This document shows positions 49,852 through 59,994 of a DNA stretch of 64,000 bases, piece by piece. The position numbers were made by a program, and so were the translations under genes. Within the stretch, counting starts at the first letter, position 1, and every line of letters begins with the position of its first letter. Source of the DNA: an uncultured Selenomonas sp. (GTDB taxonomy: Bacteria > Bacillota > Negativicutes > Selenomonadales > Selenomonadaceae); assembly GCA_934202005.1 (NCBI GenBank), contig CAKPXP010000005.1, forward strand, positions 35,872 to 99,871, written 5' to 3'. Below the pieces are notes generated by a model. It did not search any database. It had not been told where the DNA came from and saw nothing but the letters and a program-made list of their open reading frames with translations.

Positions 49852-50825
49852 ACGCATTACTCGCCGTTTTGACGGTTGCACTGACATTCCTTGTGCTATC
49901 CTCCTTCATCATGATGCGGGCGCGCCGCAAGCAGAACCTGCAGAAGCGCATGGAGTATTTCTCCGAGCAGAAGGCGCGCAGGGAGCTTTTCCAAGGAAGG
50001 AAAAAGCAGAAAGGTCCGACGCCAAAGGAGAAGATCCTTCGCCTCGTGCGCAGCATCGCCTCCAAGATGCCGGAGCTCAAGTCGGAGGGATACTTCGCGA
50101 ACCTTATGGAGCAGGCCGACTGGCCGCTGCTCGGCCGGGAGTTCCCCGTCCTGCTCTTTCTCGGCAGCGCGCTGCTCGCGCTCATCGTGCTCGCGGTCAC
50201 GTTCAAGCTGCTCTCGGCGGTCATCGCGTTCGCGTTCGGCATCGTTGGCGGCATGCTCTATCTCAACATGCACATCCAGCGCCGCCAGAAGGCGTTCACG
50301 AACCAGCTCGGCGACATGCTCGAGATGATGGCGAACGCGTTGCACTCAGGCTTCAGCTTCCTGCAGGCGTTCGAGCTCATCGCGCGCGAGATGGATGACC
50401 CCATCGGCCATGAGGCGGAGAAGACACTCCACGAGATCAATGTCGGCGCGTCGCTCGAGGATGCGCTCACGCACATGCAGCAGCGCGTTGGCAGCCCGGA
50501 CTTCGAGCTCGTCGTCACGGCGGTGCTCATCCAGCGCCAGGTCGGCGGCAACCTCGCCAACATCCTCACCACGATCAGCGACACGATCCAGGAGCGCATT
50601 CGCATGCGGCGCGAGGTGCTCGCGCTCACGGCGCAGGGACGTATGTCGGGCGTCATCATGGCGCTGCTCCCCGTGGCGTTGGCGGGCTTCATCACGATGA
50701 TCAATCCCGGGTATATCATGCCGCTCTTTACGGAGACAGCGGGCAGGATCGCAGTTGGGGGAGCCATCGTCATGGAGATCCTGGGCTATCTGGTCATCAA
50801 GAAGATTGTCGATATCAAGGTTTGA
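49848..50825 (+). CDS. tadB: Tad platform protein TadB
   Basis: 325 aa from the ATG at 49848 (GGAGG). N-terminal TM, a basic cytoplasmic segment, paired TMs (about 100-145), and the T2SF domain with QLGDMLEMMANALHSGFSFL and VGGNLANILTTISDTIQERI, ending in two TMs. With TadC it forms the inner-membrane platform driven by CpaF. It precedes the pilin genes, whereas in many loci tadB follows tadA. Confidence 0.92.
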   Translation: MNALLAVLTVALTFLVLSSFIMMRARRKQNLQKRMEYFSEQKARRELFQGRKKQKGPTPKEKILRLVRSIASKMPELKSEGYFANLMEQADWPLLGREFPVLLFLGSALLALIVLAVTFKLLSAVIAFAFGIVGGMLYLNMHIQRRQKAFTNQLGDMLEMMANALHSGFSFLQAFELIAREMDDPIGHEAEKTLHEINVGASLEDALTHMQQRVGSPDFELVVTAVLIQRQVGGNLANILTTISDTIQERIRMRREVLALTAQGRMSGVIMALLPVALAGFITMINPGYIMPLFTETAGRIAVGGAIVMEILGYLVIKKIVDIKV

Positions 50826-50842
50826 AGTATGGAGGGGATGAC

Positions 50843-51043
50843 ATGGAAGGCAGATACCTTTATCTTCGGTGTCTCCTGTCGCAGCAGAAAGCGCAGGGTA
50901 TGGTAGAGTATGCGCTCATCGTCGCCCTCGCGGTCGGAATTCTCATCGTTATCTCGGTGACGAACCCGCAGCTCCAGCAATCCATTGTCGATATCTTTGC
51001 CCGTGCGGCGGAGAAAGTCGATACGCTCGCTGCAGGTACCTGA
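50843..51043 (+). CDS. flp: Flp-type pilin 1
   Basis: 66 aa, ATG at 50843 (GGAGGGG upstream). Short leader ending SQQKAQG, then MVEYALIVALAVGILIVISV: Gly before the cleavage site, Glu and Tyr at the start of the hydrophobic helix. The Glu is +3 from Gly rather than +5 as in classical Flp. It would be processed by the prepilin peptidase at 44004-44639 and assembled as fibre subunit. Confidence 0.88.
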   Translation: MEGRYLYLRCLLSQQKAQGMVEYALIVALAVGILIVISVTNPQLQQSIVDIFARAAEKVDTLAAGT

Positions 51044-51137
51044 AGCAGAGCGGTTCCATCGGTGTTACTCTCTTCGGAGATTGACATACATAGAATCTTT
51101 TAAGTTTACAGGTTTTATTCACAGGGAGGTATTTGTT

Positions 51138-51332
51138 ATGATTGAGATCATCAACTATCTGAAGGCACGTTATCTGTCCGAGAAGGCACAGGGCATGGTC
51201 GAGTACGCGCTCATCGTCGCGCTCGTCGTCGGCATCGCGGTTGTCGCATTCAACAGCGGCCTCAAGAACTCCGTTACGAGTGCGTTCGGTCATGCATCGA
51301 CGGCCATTGAAAGTGTCTCCAAGGGTAACTAA
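51138..51332 (+). CDS. flp: Flp-type pilin 2
   Basis: 64 aa, ATG at 51138 (GGGAGG upstream). Leader ending SEKAQG, then MVEYALIVALVVGIAVVAFN, almost the same processing region as pilin 1, with a different C-terminus (NSVTSAFGHASTAIESVSKG). The near-identical leader region indicates tandem duplication. A strong hairpin just downstream would make the pilins the most abundant proteins of the operon. Confidence 0.9.
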   Translation: MIEIINYLKARYLSEKAQGMVEYALIVALVVGIAVVAFNSGLKNSVTSAFGHASTAIESVSKGN

Positions 51333-51353
51333 TTCTACGAGTGTTATCTCAAA

Positions 51354-51397
51354 AGGCTGCCATGAATCTCTCAGGGGCATTCATGGCAGCCTCTTTT
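51354..51397 (+). terminator. Terminator/attenuator after the pilin genes
   Basis: AGGCTGCCATGAAT / ATTCATGGCAGCCT, a perfect 14-bp stem, followed by CTTTTCT. It sits between pilin 2 and tadE, so only part of the transcription reaches the assembly genes beyond, unless tadE has its own promoter. Confidence 0.85.
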
Positions 51398-51413
51398 CTA
51401 GGAGGGGGGTTCT

Positions 51414-51902
51414 ATGCTGCGCAGGAGGCAGAGAGGACAGAGTATGGTCGAGTTCGCCATCGTCATACCCTTTTTCCTCGTTTTCATCATGGGCATTGCC
51501 TATTTTGGCGCTGCCATCAGCGACTATATCGCGCTCAACAACATGGCGCGCAGCTGCGCGCGCGAGGCGTCGATCGGCGGGCCATCGACCTACCGACAAC
51601 TGGAGAACAAGTATTTATCCCAGGATCTGACGGCCGGCCTCTATGAGTGGGGGCCGCAGGCATATAGCAAAGGCCTGGCAGGGATTAAGGTGAAAGAAGA
51701 CACATCGGAGGCGACGACGGGCAACCACGGCAATGTCGTGGTCGAGCTCCATTCCAAGATAGATATGAGCAGAGAAAATGCCGCAACTATTTTCAAGCGT
51801 CTGCTCATCCGGTGGGCGGGAGCATCTCCGGAGGTTCTGACCCTCAATGTTACATATACGATGTACAGCGAGTACGACTTAACACCGAAAAAGAAGTCGT
51901 AG
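51414..51902 (+). CDS. tadE: TadE-like pseudopilin
   Basis: 162 aa, ATG at 51414 (GGAGGGGGG upstream). RRRQRGQSMVEFAIVIPFFL is the TadE signature: a basic start, then G-Q-S-M-V-E-F leading into a TM helix. The extracytoplasmic part (about 35-162) has no other motif. TadE pseudopilins are cleaved by the A24 peptidase and act in initiating or anchoring the pilus. Confidence 0.9.
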   Translation: MLRRRQRGQSMVEFAIVIPFFLVFIMGIAYFGAAISDYIALNNMARSCAREASIGGPSTYRQLENKYLSQDLTAGLYEWGPQAYSKGLAGIKVKEDTSEATTGNHGNVVVELHSKIDMSRENAATIFKRLLIRWAGASPEVLTLNVTYTMYSEYDLTPKKKS

Positions 51903-52024
51903 CTGGCATGTAGGCAGAGAGGCCGCGGCTGTGTCTGGTGGTTTCTGATATCCCTGTCCGCAGCAGGTGAACGAGGCGGACAGGGCAGGTGGTTCCGTGC
52001 AGAGACGGAGGAGAGTGAAAGCAG

Positions 52025-53406
<1,382 letters not shown>

Positions 53407-53407
<1 letters not shown>

Positions 53408-54372
53408 TGCTGATTTTCCTATTTACCATCTCGCTGATCGTCGTCACGTTCCTCGTGCTCTACGGGCTCCTGCAAAGCAAGGTGCGCTCGGAGACCGAGG
53501 TGCAGAACCGCATCAAGAAGATCGACGCGATCACTGCCATGCCGCGCAAGGGCAGGGAAAAGACGGAGTCGGAAAAGGCCGCGCTGCGCGGACGCTCGCT
53601 CGAGGAGATGACGTTCTCCGAGCGCGTGATCCAGCCGCTCATGGAGAAATTCGGCCAGTTCCTCGGCCAGTTCGCGCCGGCGGGCATGGCGAAATCCCTC
53701 GAACACCGCATCGTGCTCGCGGGCAAGCAGCGCGAATGGTCCGTGGGGCAGCTCTTCGCCGCGATCTTCTTCGGCGCGGTGGCGATGTGCGTGCTCTCAT
53801 GGCTCTATCTCCAGGCCGCGGACTTCTCCGCGGTGCAGAAAGTCGCCATCGTCCTGCTCGGCACCTTCATCGGCGGCTATGCGCCCATCTCCGTGACGAA
53901 GATCATGGCGACGAAGCGCCAGCAGGCCATCCAGTCGCAGCTGCCGGAGATGCTCGACCTGCTCTGCGTCAGCGTGCAGGCGGGCCTCTCGTTCGACAGC
54001 TCGCTGCGGAAGATCATCGACCGCATGCATGGCCCGCTCATCGACGAATGCCGCCATTTCCAGGAAGATGTGCGCATGGGCATGGTGCGCCGCACCGCGC
54101 TCAAGAACCTCGCCCAGCGCTGCGAGGTGCAGGAGGTCTCGCTGTTCGTGGCGGCGCTCGTCCAGTCGGAGCGCCTCGGCACGAGCATGGCGAGCACGCT
54201 GAAGAGCCAGGCGGACAACATGCGCGACCGTCGCCGTCAGCACGTCAAGGCCGAGGCGATGAAGGCCCCGGTCAAGATCATCTTCCCGCTCGTATTCTTC
54301 ATCTTCCCGTCGCTCTTCATCGTGACGCTCGTGCCGTCCGCCCTGTCCCTGATGAAGAACCTCGGACATTGA
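53407..54372 (+). CDS. tadC: Tad platform protein TadC
   Basis: 321 aa. N-terminal TM (LIFLFTISLIVVTFLVLYGL), a charged segment, paired TMs (about 115-160), the T2SF domain with QLPEMLDLLCVSVQAGLSFD and SERLGTSMASTLKSQADNMR, and a final TM pair. Partner of TadB in the inner-membrane platform. Starts at the last base of the cpaF stop codon (TGATG). Confidence 0.93.
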
Positions 54373-54382
54373 GCCGGAGGAG

Positions 54383-54739
54383 ATGAGCGAAATGGGGAAC
54401 GGTACCCTGCTGCGGACGGCGCGGGGCGATATCATCCGCGCCGAGGTCGCGGACTCCTTCCTGCGCCGCTTCCGCGGCCTCATGCTGCGGCGCGCGCTGC
54501 CCGCGGACGGCGGTCTGCTCCTCGCGCCCTGCGCGAGCATCCACATGTGCTTCATGCGCTTCGCCATCGACGCCGTCTACCTCGACGACGCCCGCCGCAT
54601 CCTGAAGATCGCGCCGCACCTCCTGCCGTGGCTCGGCCTCTCCTGCTGCCGCGACGCCTGGGGCTGCCTGGAGCTCCCCGCCGGCGCCGCCGCGCGCCTC
54701 GGCCTCACCGTCGGCGAGCGGCTCTCTGAGGACGCGTGA
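54383..54739 (+). CDS. DUF192 family protein
   Basis: 118 aa (ATG at 54383; a second ATG at 54392 is possible). RRFRGLMLRRALPADGGLLL, PCASIHMCFMRFAIDAVYLD and WGCLELPAGAAARLGLTVGE are the DUF192 signature. The family folds as a small beta barrel of unknown role, and is often found near Tad genes. Ten bp after tadC, so in the same operon. Followed by a strong bidirectional terminator. Confidence 0.9.
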   Translation: MSEMGNGTLLRTARGDIIRAEVADSFLRRFRGLMLRRALPADGGLLLAPCASIHMCFMRFAIDAVYLDDARRILKIAPHLLPWLGLSCCRDAWGCLELPAGAAARLGLTVGERLSEDA

Positions 54740-54775
54740 CAGCGCAGACGGCCCGCTGGGCCTGAGTAAGAAAAC

Positions 54776-54820
54776 AAGAGAGCGCCCTCCAGTGGTCTGA
54801 TCACTGGAGGGCGCTCTCTT
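54776..54820. terminator. Strong bidirectional terminator between the Tad operon and TadG-like gene
   Basis: AAGAGAGCGCCCTCCAGTG and CACTGGAGGGCGCTCTCTT form a perfect 19-bp stem with a 7-nt loop. Confidence 0.93.
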
Positions 54821-54856
54821 GCTTTGCTGTGCGCGCTCACCTGCGCCTGGCGAAAG

Positions 54857-54903
54857 TGCAGCGCAGACGCGTGAAGACGGAGTGCTGAAGAATCAGTGGT
54901 TCC
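54857..54903 (-). repeat. GGAACC-end repeat, left-half fragment
   Basis: On the minus strand GGAACCACTGATTCTTCAGC then ACTCCGTCTTCACGCGTCTG and CGCTGCAC, matching about 47 bp of the left half of the 62521-62680 element. It ends at the base before the TadG-like stop codon. Confidence 0.75.
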
Positions 54904-56196
54904 TCAGAGCAGCTTGATCTCGTAGTCTGAGGAAGCACCGCCGTTGGCAGCGGAGCCGCTGCTGCCGTCGAAATCCTCGTAGAAGAAGTGGCCGCGATCG
55001 TTGCGCAGGTCAAGGCCGCTCGCAATCATCGAGCCGTAGAAGTTGCCGCCGCCCGCGTTGCAGAGGATCTTCGGGGAGTTCGGCGCGTAGATGATGCCGC
55101 GGAACGAATGACCCTGCAGGTTGAAATGGATCTCGCCGGTTCCGTTGTAGCAGACGATGAGCGGGCGCACGTTATCCGAGTTCACATTGATGTTGACGAC
55201 GCCGGTGCTGTCATCAATGTTGAGATAGACGGGATCGTCCGGCTTCGTGTCGCTGCCCGGCAGACGGTTGACGGAGAGGTTGACGTTCGGCTCCTTGATA
55301 TAGATGGCCGTTGATGTGTTTTGATCGAAAATCGCCTCGCTGGAGTCCGGGTTCTGTCCATTCGTGTAGCGGACCTGCGTCATGGCCGTCACCTGGCGGT
55401 GCAGCGCGTCCATATCGTACGCGGTGTAGCTCGCCTGATGGACATAGCCGTTGGCCACAGCCTCCGTCACAGAGCAGTTCTCATCCGCGGCCTGCTTCGT
55501 GAAGAAATATTTGAGATCCGCGTTCTGCGAGCTGTACGCTATGCCCTGCGGCGGGAAATAGCTGGGGTTCGCGACGGGCGTATAATCCGGGGCGCCGGAG
55601 GTGACGCCGTCGGTGTAGGCGATATCGCCGTCAAAGGTAGAGGAAATCTGTCCCTTGATGTTCATATTGTCTGGATTGTTGATGGAGTTGACCTCTCCCA
55701 TGCCGTCCTTGAACACGAACAGATGCTTGCTGGTCGTCGCCTTGCCCTTGCCGATGATGGCCGCCGTGCTCGCAGCGCCGACGCTGCGCGTCTTGTCAGC
55801 GACGAAGACGCGCAGGAAATAGAGCGGAACGTCCTCGGTGAGAGAGACCTTGTACTGGAGCTGGGCGGCGGATGCCTCCGGCACATCGTAGTCTCTGCTG
55901 GCGACATCCTTCCCGAGGTTGTCGTCGACGTAGCCGCCGGCCACGTTATCGGCGGCGCTGTGATTCGCCTTGACGCCCTGCACCGTTGTGCGGTGGGCGA
56001 TGAGGTCGTCGCGGATGTCCGCAGCGCCCGCGAGGGCGGCGGCATCAGCGGCGTTCTGGAGGCGTGACTGCGTGAGGTAGAGATTGCCGACGTCGACGGC
56101 GAGGCCGGTCACGCCGATCACGAACGGCAGCAGGAGTCCCGTCAGCAGGAGGACAGAGCCCCTCTGTCGCAGGAAACCACGAAAAAACGATAACAT
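54904..56196 (-). CDS. TadG-like pilus/surface protein (second paralogue)
   Basis: 430 aa from the ATG at 56196 (AAAGGGGA upstream). RQRGSVLLLTGLLLPFVIGV then TGLAVDVGNLYLTQSRLQNA gives the TadE/TadG-like N-terminal TM signature. A long Asn/Asp/Ser-rich extracytoplasmic domain follows, with the C-terminal GHSFRGIIYAPNSPKILCNA motif shared with the 33383-34897 paralogue. Convergent with the Tad operon. Probably envelope-anchored and needed for pilus assembly or adhesion. Confidence 0.82.
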   Translation of the reverse strand: MLSFFRGFLRQRGSVLLLTGLLLPFVIGVTGLAVDVGNLYLTQSRLQNAADAAALAGAADIRDDLIAHRTTVQGVKANHSAADNVAGGYVDDNLGKDVASRDYDVPEASAAQLQYKVSLTEDVPLYFLRVFVADKTRSVGAASTAAIIGKGKATTSKHLFVFKDGMGEVNSINNPDNMNIKGQISSTFDGDIAYTDGVTSGAPDYTPVANPSYFPPQGIAYSSQNADLKYFFTKQAADENCSVTEAVANGYVHQASYTAYDMDALHRQVTAMTQVRYTNGQNPDSSEAIFDQNTSTAIYIKEPNVNLSVNRLPGSDTKPDDPVYLNIDDSTGVVNINVNSDNVRPLIVCYNGTGEIHFNLQGHSFRGIIYAPNSPKILCNAGGGNFYGSMIASGLDLRNDRGHFFYEDFDGSSGSAANGGASSDYEIKLL

Positions 56197-56510
56197 AACA
56201 GTATCCCCTTTCAATTATAATTCCACTTCATATTATTTAAATTTTATATTTGTATTATAGCATAAAAACAAAAGGAAATATAATTATATTTCTAAAGAAA
56301 TTACAAAAAAAATAATTACGCAGCGCGATGATTTTCGTTTGAGCAGGGGAGTTTTCAGCGTACGGAATAATTTTCTATTTTTTCATCACGCTTGTTTTTT
56401 TTTGAGATTATTATATAATAACTTTGGAGAAGTGTGCAGAGTATCGTGAAGATGCTGGTGTAACGACTGGTGTTTCATCATTTTTTATTTTCTGGAAACG
56501 AGGGAGTTCT
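56197..56510. other. Divergent AT-rich spacer
   Basis: 314 bp between the TadG-like gene and the first epimerase gene. About 56220-56420 is strongly AT-rich with T and A tracts and would hold both promoters; TATTATAGC (about 56254) and TTATTATATAATAAC (about 56407) resemble -10 regions. No gene seen. Confidence 0.45.
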
Positions 56511-57776
56511 ATGTTTAGTCTGCATTCGTATTATCAACAGGATATCCAGTGCATGAACCTGATGCCGCTGCCATGGGAGCGTTTGCGCGGCAAGCGCATC
56601 CTGCTGGCGGGGGCGACGGGGCTCATCGGCACGTTCCTCGTCGATACGCTGTTTTCGATCAATCGCATCCGCCAGCTCGGCATGACGGTGTATGCGGTGG
56701 GGCGCGATGAGGATACGGCGCGGCAGCGGTTCGATGACATCTGGGAGGATCCTCGTTTCTCGTTCTATCCGTGGGATGTGACGCAGCCGGCGGCGTTCCC
56801 GGAGCCGGTGGACTTCGTGATCCATGCGGCCTGCGATACGCAGCCGATGAGGATCCTGGAGCATCCGGTGGAGACGATGATGTCGAACATCTACGGCACG
56901 GAGAATCTCCTGGAGGTGGCGCATGACAGCGGCGCAAAGCGGTTCATGTTCATATCCTCGGGGAGTATCTACGGGGAGCCTTGGCAGGCGGATGACTGCG
57001 TGGATGAGAAATATTACGGAAGTCTCAACTGCAATACGGTGTGCGCGGCCTACGCGGAGAGCAAGCGCGCGGGCGAGACGCTCTGCAAGTCGTGGCGGTC
57101 ACAGTACGGGCTCGACGTGGTGATCGCGCGGCTCGCGCATGTCTATGGGCCAACGATGCGCCAGGATGATACGAAGCCGCTCTCGCAGATGATCCTTGAC
57201 TGCGCGAAGCAGCAGGATATCGTGCTGCACGAGGATGGCGACCGCCATGTATCCTGCTGCTATGTGGCGGATGCCGTGATGGGGATCCTGCATGTGCTGC
57301 TCGCCGGCAAGAACGGCTCGGCGTATAATATCGCGGGCAGCTCCGGCAAGCTCCGCACGCTCAAGGATATCGCGGAGTTCCTCGCGGACTACGCGGGGAC
57401 GAAGGTCGTCTATGATCTGCCGGATCGCGAGGCGCAGGTCGGTCAGTTCCTCGCGAAGGTGGCGAACCGCCGGGTGGCGTTCGATGTGCCGGAGAAAAAG
57501 GCGCGCCGCGGCAATGTGCTCTATACGAACACGAAGCTCGACACGCACAAGCTGCAGGGCCTGGGCTGGCAGCGGCGGACCGAGCTGGCCGCCGGGCTCA
57601 AGCGGACGGTCAGCACGCTGCAGGAGGGCGGTCTCATCGTGGAGGAGAGCGATGAGGATGTGCGCAACGCGTCGCTGGAGGCGGCGAAAGAGGCGGCGGC
57701 GTCCCTGCGCGAGCGTCACAAGACGGTGCGGCGGGATAACGGCGGCCTCAAAGGGCTTTTGCGCCGGATGCGCTGA
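56511..57776 (+). CDS. Extended SDR NDP-sugar epimerase/dehydratase, paralogue 1
   Basis: 421 aa from the ATG at 56511 (GGGAG upstream). GKRILLAGATGLIGTFLVDT is the NAD(P) Rossmann motif (GATGLIG at 34-40); VIHAACDTQP, ISSGSIYGEP and the catalytic YAESKRAGETL (Tyr near 181) follow. The C-terminal 90 residues extend beyond typical family length with a charged helix. Such enzymes epimerise, dehydrate or decarboxylate NDP-sugars for surface glycans. It is about 1.3 kb from a close copy. Confidence 0.85.
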   Translation: MFSLHSYYQQDIQCMNLMPLPWERLRGKRILLAGATGLIGTFLVDTLFSINRIRQLGMTVYAVGRDEDTARQRFDDIWEDPRFSFYPWDVTQPAAFPEPVDFVIHAACDTQPMRILEHPVETMMSNIYGTENLLEVAHDSGAKRFMFISSGSIYGEPWQADDCVDEKYYGSLNCNTVCAAYAESKRAGETLCKSWRSQYGLDVVIARLAHVYGPTMRQDDTKPLSQMILDCAKQQDIVLHEDGDRHVSCCYVADAVMGILHVLLAGKNGSAYNIAGSSGKLRTLKDIAEFLADYAGTKVVYDLPDREAQVGQFLAKVANRRVAFDVPEKKARRGNVLYTNTKLDTHKLQGLGWQRRTELAAGLKRTVSTLQEGGLIVEESDEDVRNASLEAAKEAAASLRERHKTVRRDNGGLKGLLRRMR

Positions 57777-57854
57777 GCGCTGCCGCGGCTTGATTGCGAT
57801 CAACAGGGGCGATGCACGCGTCTGGAGACGTCTGTACGCCTGCCCTCAATGAGG

Positions 57855-57893
57855 AGAGGCCTGTCGCAGGGGAACCTGCGGCGGGCCTTTTGT
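57855..57893 (+). terminator. Terminator after epimerase paralogue 1
   Basis: AGGCCTGTCGCAGG and CCTGCGGCGGGCCTTTT pair around a short GGAA loop, followed by TTTTGTCG. Confidence 0.8.
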
Positions 57894-58073
57894 CGTGGCG
57901 GGGGCGCGGAGCGTTGCGCTCGGCTGGGAGGGCGGAGCAATGCTGCATGCTGATAGAAAATATTATAAATATATGCAGGAATATGATTTTTCCGATAGAA
58001 TTATTATCTTTAATAAGATACAATAGATGTATTGAATAAAAAATATGATTTTATCGGAAGCGAGGGGGTCTAT

Positions 58074-59219
58074 ATGTTCAGTTCACATTCGTATTATCAG
58101 CAGGATATCCAGGGTATCAACCTGTCAGTCCTGCCCTGGAACCAGCTGCAGGGCAAGCGGATCTTGCTGGCGGGGGCGACGGGGCTCATCGGCACGTTCT
58201 TCGTGGATACGATTTTCTATCTGAACAAGGTGCGCAATCTCGATGTGACGGTTTTCGCGGTCGGCCGCGATGAAAGTGCGGCGCGGGAGCGGTTCAGGGA
58301 TATCTGGGAGGATGATCGTTTCTCGTTTTACGCGTGGGATGTGACGCAGCCGGCACAGTTCCCGGAGAAGGTGGACTATGTGATCCACGCGGCATGCGAT
58401 ACCCAGCCGACGAAGCTCATGAGCCAGCCGATCGAGGTGATGATGGCGAATGTCCTGGGGACGCAGCACTTGCTGGAGGTGGCGCGCGACTGCGGCGCGT
58501 CGCGGTTCCTGTTCCTCTCGTCGGGGGGCATCTACGGGCAGCCGTGGCGGCCGGACGACCGTGTGGATGAGAAATATCAGGGCGGGCTCGACTGCAATAC
58601 GGTGCGCGCGGCCTACGCGGAGAGCAAGCGCGCGGGCGAGACGCTCTGCAAGTCGTGGCGGTCGCAGTACGGGCTCGATGTGGTGATCGCGCGGCTCGCG
58701 CATGTCTACGGCGTGACGATGCGCCGGGATGATACGAAGCCGCTCTCGCAGATGATCATGGACGGCGTGAAAAAGCGGGACATCGTCCTCAAGGGGAGCG
58801 GCGATCAGCAGGTCGCGTGCTGCTACGTCGCGGACGCGGTGTCCGGCCTGCTCTGCGTGCTGCTCGGCGGCAAGGACGGCTCGGCGTACAATATCGCGGG
58901 CAGCTCTGGCAAGGCGCGCTCGCTCAAGGATATCGCGAATTATCTCGCGAAGATCGCGGGCCGCCGCGTGATCTTCGACCTGCCGGAGCGCGGTGAGCAG
59001 CTCGGCAGCGTGCTTTATACCGCGGCCGCGCTTGACACGCGGAGACTGCAGGGGCTCGGCTGGCATCGCAAGCATGACCTTTCCGCGGGCATCATGCGGA
59101 CGGTGTGCATGATGCAGGAGGGAGACGCGGCGGCGGAGGCGTCGTCGGACTCGCCGTGGGAGCGCGACGGGACGCAGCAGCGGGATTCCCTGCTGGGGTT
59201 CTTCCGGAAAAAACGCTAA
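58074..59219 (+). CDS. Extended SDR NDP-sugar epimerase/dehydratase, paralogue 2
   Basis: 381 aa from the ATG at 58074 (GAGGGGG upstream). Nearly the same as paralogue 1 through the Rossmann and catalytic region (MFSSHSYYQQDIQGINLSVL, GATGLIGTFFVDT, SSGGIYGQPW, YAESKRAGETLCKSW). It lacks about 25 residues present in paralogue 1 near 315-340 and has a different tail. Separate promoter (AT-rich spacer) and terminator suggest the copies are independently expressed. Probably acts on a related NDP-sugar. Confidence 0.85.
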   Translation: MFSSHSYYQQDIQGINLSVLPWNQLQGKRILLAGATGLIGTFFVDTIFYLNKVRNLDVTVFAVGRDESAARERFRDIWEDDRFSFYAWDVTQPAQFPEKVDYVIHAACDTQPTKLMSQPIEVMMANVLGTQHLLEVARDCGASRFLFLSSGGIYGQPWRPDDRVDEKYQGGLDCNTVRAAYAESKRAGETLCKSWRSQYGLDVVIARLAHVYGVTMRRDDTKPLSQMIMDGVKKRDIVLKGSGDQQVACCYVADAVSGLLCVLLGGKDGSAYNIAGSSGKARSLKDIANYLAKIAGRRVIFDLPERGEQLGSVLYTAAALDTRRLQGLGWHRKHDLSAGIMRTVCMMQEGDAAAEASSDSPWERDGTQQRDSLLGFFRKKR

Positions 59220-59241
59220 GGAACCGCTGATTAATTCAGCA
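59220..59241 (+). repeat. GGAACC-end repeat, fragment after epimerase 2
   Basis: GGAACCGCTGATTAATTCAG begins at the base after the stop codon, matching the left end of the 62.5-kb element for about 20 bp. Confidence 0.55.
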
Positions 59242-59294
59242 TCGCATGGAGGGCGGGCTCTCTGCCGCTGCTTGCGGGGCATCGCGGGAATAGG

Positions 59295-59356
59295 AAAAGG
59301 GCTGCTGCACGCAAGCGTGTTCCCCAGGGGGGATCGCTTGGTGCAGCAGCCCTTTT
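59295..59356. terminator. Large bidirectional terminator hairpin
   Basis: AAAAGGGCTGCTGCAC and GTGCAGCAGCCCTTTT are perfect complements; inner GCAAGCG / CGCTTG bases extend the stem. It serves the epimerase and the convergent kinase-like gene. It resembles the hairpin at 43811-43912. Confidence 0.88.
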
Positions 59357-59415
59357 GTGCTGGTGCGTGGGCGCCGTCAGGTTGCGCGGTAGGTGTCTGC
59401 GCGCCGCTGCCGCTT

Positions 59416-59994
59416 TCAGGCGAGGCGGGCGGCGAGCTTTTCTTTCGGCAGGAGTGTCGTGAGATCCATGATGGTGAGGATCTGCTTGAGCGCGACGTGC
59501 GGCTCCTGCGTGTTCTTGACGATGTAGTCCGTCTCCTTGTAGGCCTCGTATTCCTTGTTGCTCTCCGCGTACTCGAGCTGGTATTTGATGGTGTCGTTGC
59601 TGCAGCCCTTCTTGAGCATGCGCGAGACGAGGGTGACGTAGTCCGTCATGAGGAAGATGGTGACGAGGCTGCCCTTGAGGAGGTGGTTGAGCTGCGCGAT
59701 GGCGCCCGCGTCGAGCAGGATGAGGCTCGTGGGATGGTGCTTGAGGGCGGCGAGGATGTCGTCCTTCTTGATGCCGTAGTAGTCGCCCTGGTAGGCGACG
59801 CGCACCATGAACTGCTGCCGGAAGAACTCGTCCTGGCTGAGCGTCTGGAAGATGCCGGGCGGGTATTCGCCCTTGCGCGGCTCCTTGGTCGTGTAGGTCG
59901 GTATGTAGTGGACGCCGATGGAGATGAGCTGCGTCGCCAGCGTGCTCTTCCCCGCGGCGTAGGGGCCGACGAGGGCATAGATCTTGTTTACCAT
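59416..59994 (-). CDS. Guanylate-kinase-like P-loop protein
   Basis: 192 aa from the ATG at 59994 (AGGAG upstream); the longer frame is not supported. P-loop ALVGPYAAGKSTLATQL (about 7-23), THYIP/TYTTKEPRKGEYPPG resembling the GMP-binding T-x-R-x-x-R/K-x-G-E region, YYGIKKDDILAALKHHPTSL, and IVKNTQEPHVALKQILTIM. It fits a divergent GMP kinase fold. The motifs differ enough from Gmk that a housekeeping role is doubtful; a regulatory or specialised nucleotide kinase is possible. Confidence 0.7.
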   Translation of the reverse strand: MVNKIYALVGPYAAGKSTLATQLISIGVHYIPTYTTKEPRKGEYPPGIFQTLSQDEFFRQQFMVRVAYQGDYYGIKKDDILAALKHHPTSLILLDAGAIAQLNHLLKGSLVTIFLMTDYVTLVSRMLKKGCSNDTIKYQLEYAESNKEYEAYKETDYIVKNTQEPHVALKQILTIMDLTTLLPKEKLAARLA

